DNA of 64,000 nt from Hydrogenovibrio sp. 3SP14C1 (GTDB lineage: Bacteria; Pseudomonadota; Gammaproteobacteria; Thiomicrospirales; Thiomicrospiraceae), in assembly GCF_029625905.1 (NCBI RefSeq), contig NZ_JARTLM010000010.1, positions 62,001-126,000 on the forward strand, read 5' to 3'. The position numbers were made by a program, and so were the translations under genes. The notes beneath the pieces were generated by a model, which saw nothing but the letters and a program-made list of their open reading frames with translations, had not been told where the DNA came from and made no database searches. Below are positions 58,881 through 64,000 of the stretch, piece by piece. Position 1 is the first letter of the stretch, and each line of letters starts with the position of its first letter.

Positions 58881-58997
58881 TTCGGTAACCTGAATTATTA
58901 TTAAGTCATCATGTAAGGCAAAACAGCGCCCTTAAACACAATTTACATTATAAATAAATTATGTCAAACTGGGCTTTCCATTTCATAGAGTTCCCCC

Positions 58998-60572
58998 ATG
59001 ACCGACTCTTTACTCGAAAAGATTGAACAACTGAACCAAGTCGGTATTGCACTGTCTGCGGAAAGCGATACCCCCACTCTTTTGCAACAGATATTAACCA
59101 GTGCACAATCCTTGACCCATGCGGATGGAGGAACTTTATACCGTGTCATCGATCAACAACAACTTCATTTTGATGTGGTACAAAACACCTCGCTAGATAT
59201 TAAACTCGGAGGCAACCACCCGGATGCCATTTCCTTTCCACCCATTGCACTAACCTTAGCAACTGGTGAAGAAAATCTGACGACCGTTGCCAGCTATGTC
59301 GCCATCAAAGGCAACATGGTTAACATCGAAGACATCTATTCCGGCCAAGCTTTTGATTTTTCCGGTGCCTTGGCTTTTGATCAGCAGGTACATTATCGAA
59401 CAAAGTCGATGCTGACCATTCCGCTTAAAAACTTTGACCAAGAAGTCATTGGTGTCTTACAACTGGTCAATGCGATGGATGAGCAAGGAAACGTGATTGC
59501 GTTCTCAAAAGAGTCAGAGAGCTTGGTCCGCTCTTTGGCCTCCCAAGCGTCTATTGCGCTAACTAACCGTCAGCTGATTGATGAACACAAACAACTGTTT
59601 GAAGCCTTCAGCAAAATGGTCGCTGATGCAATTGATAAAAAATCTCCCTATACCGGTGAACACTGTCAAAGAGTGCCGGTTATTACGATGATGTTAGCCA
59701 AAGCGGCCTCTGAATCGAACCACCCTGATTTTAAAACCTTTCAGATGGACGAAAACGATTTGTTTGAACTGGAAACTGCCGCCTGGCTTCATGATTGCGG
59801 CAAATTGACGACCCCTGAATACATCATGGATAAATCAACCAAGCTGGAAACGGTGTTCGACCGGATAGAACTCATTAAAACTCGCTTGAATTTAAAAGCA
59901 TTTCAATCGCTTGCACAACAACATAATATCCCTACAAAGGAAATAGAGGCCTCACAAAAAAAGTACTTTGAATACTCTCAACGACTACAAGACATTAATA
60001 TTGGCCAGGTATTTTTCAATGAATCATCTGCCGATTTTTTAAAAAGTATTCAATCTGAACTTTATCGAACACTGGAAGGCACTGAACAGCCAATGTTAAC
60101 AGCCGATGAATTTCTTAACTTAAACATTCCGCGCGGCACGTTAAATGATGAAGAACGAAACATTATGCAAGATCATGCAGCAATGTCGATTCATATGTTG
60201 GATATATTACCTTTCCCGAAAGAACTACAGCGCGTTTCTGAATACGCGGGCGGACACCACGAAAGAATGGATGGACAGGGCTACCCTGATCAACTAACCC
60301 GCGAAGAGTTGTCCATACCGGCTAGAATCATGGGGATTGCTGATATCTTTGAAGCTTTGTCAGCGGGTGATCGGCCTTACAAAAAAGCCAAAACCCTCTC
60401 TGAAAGCTTACGTATTTTAGGATTCATGAAACAAGACGGCCATATTGATCCAGATTTGTTCAACTTGTTTATCCGAGACAAGGTCTATTTGACCTATGCA
60501 AAAGCTTACTTAAACCCCAGCCAGATTGATGAGGTTGATCACAGCCAAATTCCAGGATATAAAGCAACCTAA
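58998..60572 (+). CDS. GAF-HD-GYP c-di-GMP phosphodiesterase
   Basis: The 524-residue protein has an N-terminal GAF sensor domain (about residues 20-185) and an HD-GYP domain (about 215-500). Metal-binding residues are intact: HCQRVP near residue 221, WLHDCGKL near residue 265, and HHERMDGQGYP near residue 419, which contains the GYP triad. An insertion of about 100 residues lies between the HD and GYP motifs. It should hydrolyse c-di-GMP to pGpG or GMP. It is divergent from the MBL-fold gene and ends in a terminator. Confidence 0.93.
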   Translation: MTDSLLEKIEQLNQVGIALSAESDTPTLLQQILTSAQSLTHADGGTLYRVIDQQQLHFDVVQNTSLDIKLGGNHPDAISFPPIALTLATGEENLTTVASYVAIKGNMVNIEDIYSGQAFDFSGALAFDQQVHYRTKSMLTIPLKNFDQEVIGVLQLVNAMDEQGNVIAFSKESESLVRSLASQASIALTNRQLIDEHKQLFEAFSKMVADAIDKKSPYTGEHCQRVPVITMMLAKAASESNHPDFKTFQMDENDLFELETAAWLHDCGKLTTPEYIMDKSTKLETVFDRIELIKTRLNLKAFQSLAQQHNIPTKEIEASQKKYFEYSQRLQDINIGQVFFNESSADFLKSIQSELYRTLEGTEQPMLTADEFLNLNIPRGTLNDEERNIMQDHAAMSIHMLDILPFPKELQRVSEYAGGHHERMDGQGYPDQLTREELSIPARIMGIADIFEALSAGDRPYKKAKTLSESLRILGFMKQDGHIDPDLFNLFIRDKVYLTYAKAYLNPSQIDEVDHSQIPGYKAT

Positions 60573-60592
60573 GTTATTAAGCCGCAGAAATA

Positions 60593-60620
60593 AAAAAGGC
60601 TCCTTTAAGGAGCCTTTTTA
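60593..60620. terminator. Bidirectional terminator after the HD-GYP gene
   Basis: AAAAAGGCTCC pairs with GGAGCCTTTTT (60593-60619) around a short loop. It sits between the HD-GYP gene and the convergent YfaZ-type gene. Confidence 0.85.
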
Positions 60621-60633
60621 AATCACTTAAACT

Positions 60634-61227
60634 TTACTGAAAGGCAACTCTCACCCCAAGATGAAAACTATCATCCACTTCATAGTTACTTTCATTAAAC
60701 TCAACATTCAATTTTCTGTAACCGACATAACCAACCGCACTCGGTAGAATTCTCATTTCAACACGCGCATTGAATTCTGAAGCGGTGTCCGCATCACCAG
60801 ACGTGACAATCGAAGGCGCATATAAATACTCCATTGCGAAGGCGGTTGGAATTTCCGTCGGTAACCAATAACGACCTAGGCCACCAATCATCAGACCGTA
60901 ACCGCTTAGATTATTTTTATCTTCATCGATATAAAATAACTTTCCTTTTAAGCCCAGCTCAAGATTTTTATTCCCTAATAAACCTTTTCGTGCCAAACTG
61001 CCATAAACATCTAAAAAACGATCACTTTTACTGTTAAAAAGGAAGTCCGCCCCCAAGTTTGTCAACTCATGTGGGGTTTCACGCAAAGAATAAAGTCCAA
61101 TATTCCCAGCATCATTCGACAATGATAAATCTAGGCCGGCATTGCCTTCAATCGCATAAGCGCCCATTGAAACAGACCCCATCCCGACCACTAAAATAAA
61201 CTTACGTAACTGCTTAAACAATTTCAT
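60634..61227 (-). CDS. YfaZ-family outer-membrane protein
   Basis: The protein (197 aa) has a signal peptide (ILVVGMGSVSMGAYA) and a beta-barrel pattern ending FHLGVRVAFQ. GLGRYWLPTEIP and YRKLNVEFN are like YfaZ family members. The role is unknown. I use the ATG at 61225-61227; a GTG two codons upstream lies closer to AAGGAG. The preceding small gene ends within three bases, so the two are coupled. Confidence 0.72.
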   Translation of the reverse strand: MKLFKQLRKFILVVGMGSVSMGAYAIEGNAGLDLSLSNDAGNIGLYSLRETPHELTNLGADFLFNSKSDRFLDVYGSLARKGLLGNKNLELGLKGKLFYIDEDKNNLSGYGLMIGGLGRYWLPTEIPTAFAMEYLYAPSIVTSGDADTASEFNARVEMRILPSAVGYVGYRKLNVEFNESNYEVDDSFHLGVRVAFQ

Positions 61228-61229
61228 AT

Positions 61230-61418
61230 TCACTCTGCTCCTTTCTGCGCATTACTGATTCTTTCTACTGATTCTGAAATATCATCGCCCGTCGTCTGAA
61301 CTTTATCGAAGGCTGATTGTGTCGAATCCAACCCTGACTTAATCATCTCCCGACTACCAAACCAGTCAAACATAATGGCTAAAATAATGACCCCTGCGAG
61401 TATCAAAACAATTTTCAT
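61230..61418 (-). CDS. Small single-span membrane protein
   Basis: A 62-residue protein with one N-terminal membrane helix (VLILAGVIILAIMFDWF) and a polar helical tail. I do not recognise the family. Its stop nearly touches the start of the YfaZ-type gene, so it is probably made from the same transcript. Confidence 0.6.
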   Translation of the reverse strand: MKIVLILAGVIILAIMFDWFGSREMIKSGLDSTQSAFDKVQTTGDDISESVERISNAQKGAE

Positions 61419-61563
61419 ACAGATTCCTTATAAAGAAGATTACGATAGTAGTAAGTGTACCTAAACGATACTTTAAAATAAATTTATGGCAGTCATTTTA
61501 CGCGATTCTAACCATTAGAACAGTGTAAACAGTCTTAAAAAGCTTAATTTATAAAAAAATGCT

Positions 61564-63594
61564 TTACAGCATCGATTTTCCGCTTCGCCAATGTCGGATG
61601 GCAAAACGTGCAGGGTGCACTGCATGATACAAACTTTTTGGCAGGACTGGGTCGGCACCAGAAACCATTCCGCCAATCACTTCTGCTGCTAAAAATACCG
61701 ACATTAAACCTCGAGCACCATGACCATTGGACACATATAGCCCAGCTTGGTAACGTTGTTCGGCGTAGCGATAAACTGCGTGGGTATGTGATTGTTCAAA
61801 ATAGGCTGTTTTCATCCACTCAAAATCGGGCACCGCACCAATTAAGGGTAAATGATCCGGTGTTGTCGGACGAAAACCAACTTTACCTTCAGTCACATTA
61901 GAGGTCGTTAACCAATCAGGTAATGCTTCATGAGCTAAGCGTTGATTTTCTGACTGAGAGGCTTGAGATAACTCGGAGGATAAGTCTGGTGCTTCAAAGG
62001 TTGCTCCACTAATCGCAGCATAAGGCGAATCCGTTCCAAAATTTCCGCTCATGGAATACCCCCGATGCGTCACGGTCGTCTTTAATGTACCTTTTACATC
62101 AGCTGTTTGAAAGTGAGATACTTGCCCTTTGACAGGACGAATGGGTAAATTCAACTGCTGATTCAAAGCATCATTTAACGCTCCCGTTGCAACCACCACC
62201 ACATCAGCATGATAGGTATGACAGGGTGTCAAAATCTGCCAGGCCTGGTCATTTTTTTCAGTCAACGACTGCAAGGAAACAACCCTTTCTTTTAATTTTA
62301 ACTCAATTGAATCATGCGCAAGACACTGTATCACCACAGAAGCTGGCTGAACCCAGCCAGCTTCCGGAAAAAAGAGTCCTTCATGGTCTGTTTTCTGACC
62401 AATCAACTCACTGGCTTGGTTTGCATCACACCAATAAGCAAATGACTTCGGCAATCCCACTCTTGTTAAAGCCTCTTGTAATCGATGATGCATGGTGTCC
62501 GTCATCGTCAACTGCATTAAGCCATTTTGTTGACCCACAATGCTTTGCGAGTCAAACCACGGGCGCAACCATCGCAGACCGCTTTCAAATCCCTTTAGAT
62601 AAAATTGACTGCGTACATTCCAATCCGCGGTTACCAATGGATGAATCGCACCGGCAAGATTACCGGAAGCTTGCTGAGCCACCGCCGTTTCTTGCTCTAA
62701 CACCGTGACCGAAAGGCCCTGAGAAGCCAATTGGTGCGCAACCGCAGCCCCAGCTAAGCCTGCACCAATCACGACCGCTTTTTTCGGCCTTGGATTAGCC
62801 GCTTTAGGTGATTCGAACCAAGGCGCTTTGGAAGAAAAAGGCCGAGGGTGCGCATACCGCCCGAAGCACATTTCTCGCTTTTTAGCATAACCTGGTGCTT
62901 TTTCGACCTCAAAACCATGCTGTTCCAACCCTCTTCTTACCTCGCCCGCCGCCGTAAAAGTGGCAAACGTGGTTGTTTCTTTACTCAGCCTTGCCATCTG
63001 TACATACAATTCCGGTCGCCACATTTCGGGATTCTTGCGTGGCGTAAAGCCATCTAAAAACCAAGCATCCACTTTGAGATCAAATTCAGGCAATCCTTTC
63101 AAGGCATCGCCAAACCAAAGGGTAAGCCGAACCCGTTCATCAAACAGCAATACATCATGCCAGCCAGGCAACGGTATTGGAAGCGCTTCCAGTAAGGCTT
63201 TAGAAATCTCTTTCAGTTCGTCAAAAGCACTCAAAGCCTTTACCAGTTCCGTCTGGGTGAGCGGGAATTTTTCAAATGAAATAAAGTGTAATTGTGCACC
63301 GGGCGGCGCTTTTTCCAACCAAAGTAGGCAGGTTTTCAAAAAGTTTAATCCTGCGCCAAAACCGGTTTCCGCAATACAGAATCGATCCGTCGGCAACAAA
63401 GCATCAAAGCGTTCAGGCAGATTATTATGGTTCAAGAAAATATACGCAACTTCCGCCATGCCATCTAACTTGGAATAATACACATCATCAAAGAGTATCG
63501 ACGTTGGTACACCTTCTGTAGACCAAGCAATCTGGGCTCGCTCCAGTTTAGGCGAAAACTTCGGTGTTTGGGAAGAGTGAGAAGCAGCTGTCAT
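61564..63594 (-). CDS. mnmC: Bifunctional tRNA mnm5s2U methyltransferase/oxidoreductase
   Basis: MnmC completes the 5-methylaminomethyl modification of tRNA wobble uridines. The 676-residue protein has the C-terminal FAD oxidoreductase part (VVIGAGLAGAAVAHQLA near residue 275). The N-terminal methyltransferase has ETGFGAGLNFL near residue 72 and WFLDGFTPRKNPEMW near residue 182. Length and order match full MnmC. A CCAGGCCTGG palindrome lies inside (62239-62248), read as Q-A-W. It is flanked by the ABC ATPase gene upstream. Confidence 0.95.
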   Translation of the reverse strand: MTAASHSSQTPKFSPKLERAQIAWSTEGVPTSILFDDVYYSKLDGMAEVAYIFLNHNNLPERFDALLPTDRFCIAETGFGAGLNFLKTCLLWLEKAPPGAQLHFISFEKFPLTQTELVKALSAFDELKEISKALLEALPIPLPGWHDVLLFDERVRLTLWFGDALKGLPEFDLKVDAWFLDGFTPRKNPEMWRPELYVQMARLSKETTTFATFTAAGEVRRGLEQHGFEVEKAPGYAKKREMCFGRYAHPRPFSSKAPWFESPKAANPRPKKAVVIGAGLAGAAVAHQLASQGLSVTVLEQETAVAQQASGNLAGAIHPLVTADWNVRSQFYLKGFESGLRWLRPWFDSQSIVGQQNGLMQLTMTDTMHHRLQEALTRVGLPKSFAYWCDANQASELIGQKTDHEGLFFPEAGWVQPASVVIQCLAHDSIELKLKERVVSLQSLTEKNDQAWQILTPCHTYHADVVVVATGALNDALNQQLNLPIRPVKGQVSHFQTADVKGTLKTTVTHRGYSMSGNFGTDSPYAAISGATFEAPDLSSELSQASQSENQRLAHEALPDWLTTSNVTEGKVGFRPTTPDHLPLIGAVPDFEWMKTAYFEQSHTHAVYRYAEQRYQAGLYVSNGHGARGLMSVFLAAEVIGGMVSGADPVLPKSLYHAVHPARFAIRHWRSGKSML
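62239..62248. repeat. CCAGGCCTGG palindrome copy 11 (inside mnmC)
   Basis: An exact copy within mnmC (D-Q-A-W on the gene strand), followed on the plus strand by TCATTTTTTT, like the flank of the typA terminator copy. Confidence 0.95.
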
Positions 63595-63626
63595 GAAACT
63601 TGAATCCTCTTCAATTTAATACCTTT

Positions 63627-64000
63627 TCAAGCGACAGTATCTCGGTGCAACTCAAGCTGTTGGCTACCAATACGCTTTGCCTGCTGCGGATCATGCGTGA
63701 CCCAAATAGCGCAAGCCTGTTGCTCGATTAAATATTCCGAAATCAATGATTCAACCGCTAACGTTGATTCCGGATCCAGATTTGCAGTCACTTCATCCAG
63801 CAATAATACCTGAGGCATTTCGATTAATCCTCGGATCAAAGCTAGGCGCTGCTTTTCACCACTGGACAATTTATCGACTGGTTTCTTTAAAATACTGGAC
63901 GGTAAATACAGCTTATCTAACGCGGAAAGCCACCAGTCCTGGCGACTTTTAGCGTGTATTTCAGGGAAATGGGTTGCGACCGAGTCTTCCCACCAGGCGG
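63627..64000 (-). CDS. ABC transporter ATP-binding protein, C-terminal part (cut by window end)
   Basis: The minus-strand frame is open from 64000 to a stop at 63627, giving about 123 residues. The ABC signature LSSGEKQRLALIRGL, Walker B VLLLDEVTANLD and the switch histidine in IWVTHDPQQ are present. Walker A lies outside the window. Sequence look and size fit YbbL/FetA-type ATPases, which pair with a YbbM-type permease, but this cannot be confirmed here. mnmC follows on the same strand. Confidence 0.8.
   Translation of the reverse strand, partial: AWWEDSVATHFPEIHAKSRQDWWLSALDKLYLPSSILKKPVDKLSSGEKQRLALIRGLIEMPQVLLLDEVTANLDPESTLAVESLISEYLIEQQACAIWVTHDPQQAKRIGSQQLELHRDTVA

Overview
The window looks like a chromosomal segment of a sulfur-oxidising gammaproteobacterium of the Hydrogenovibrio/Thiomicrospira/Thiomicrorhabdus type. 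This rests on protein character (a SoxCD-type sulfur dehydrogenase, YeeE/YedE sulfur-transport proteins, many c-di-GMP proteins), a base composition in the mid-40s % GC by eye, and gammaproteobacterial gene forms (FtnA, KdpABCDE, MnmC, LpxR). The genus is inference. No rRNA, tRNA, CRISPR array, phage or insertion sequence was seen. The window opens inside a TrkH-type K+ transporter gene and closes inside an ABC-transporter ATPase gene.

Layout. 1-4.3 kb: K+ transporter end, methyltransferase, thpR, lipid A acyltransferase, ttcA-type gene, MOSC protein. 4.3-7.4 kb: haem/iron module (hmuV, hmuU, divergent hugZ-type gene, ferritin). 7.5-11.4 kb: DUF3616-like protein, LpxR-type deacylase, TauE/SafE permease, trmA. 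11.6-15.4 kb: metH. 15.4-16.2 kb: a decayed EAL-HDOD gene. 16.4-24.0 kb: kdpABCDE. 24.5-25.5 kb: a YeeE/YedE transporter split over two genes. 25.7-33 kb: typA, pip, dtd, a REC-PAS-GGDEF-EAL protein with an HPt partner, two unknown membrane proteins. 33-36.5 kb: molybdenum cofactor genes moaA, moaD, moaE, moeA, moaC. 36.7-39.1 kb: soxCD. 39.4-45.4 kb: hemB, aroE, a second GGDEF-EAL protein, gamma carbonic anhydrase, PilZ protein, CopD-like protein. 45.6-51.5 kb: TPP riboswitch and thiC-thiO-thiS-thiG-thiE-thiD. 51.6-64 kb: HAD phosphatase, lipoprotein, glutathione reductase with a peroxiredoxin-glutaredoxin hybrid, HI0933-type flavoprotein, CinA-like protein, response regulator, MBL phosphodiesterase, GAF-HD-GYP protein, YfaZ-type porin, mnmC.

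How genes may work together. The moa/moe genes make the cofactor required by the adjacent SoxC, and the palindrome abutting the moaA start codon resembles a ModE (molybdate sensor) site. hmuUV, the HugZ-type protein and ferritin form a haem-import, haem-breakdown and iron-storage set. Five intact c-di-GMP-related proteins or partners (two GGDEF-EAL, one HD-GYP, one PilZ, one HPt partner) plus one EAL pseudogene show heavy use of this signal.

The most unusual signal is a 10-bp perfect palindrome, CCAGGCCTGG, present exactly 11 times (plus two 9/10 matches). Chance predicts well below one copy. Six copies are intergenic, several forming the core of terminator-like hairpins. Five are inside genes, in different reading frames. 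It behaves like a genome-wide iterated DNA word: an uptake signal, a binding site for an unknown dimeric protein, or a HIP1-like element. I know of no description of it.
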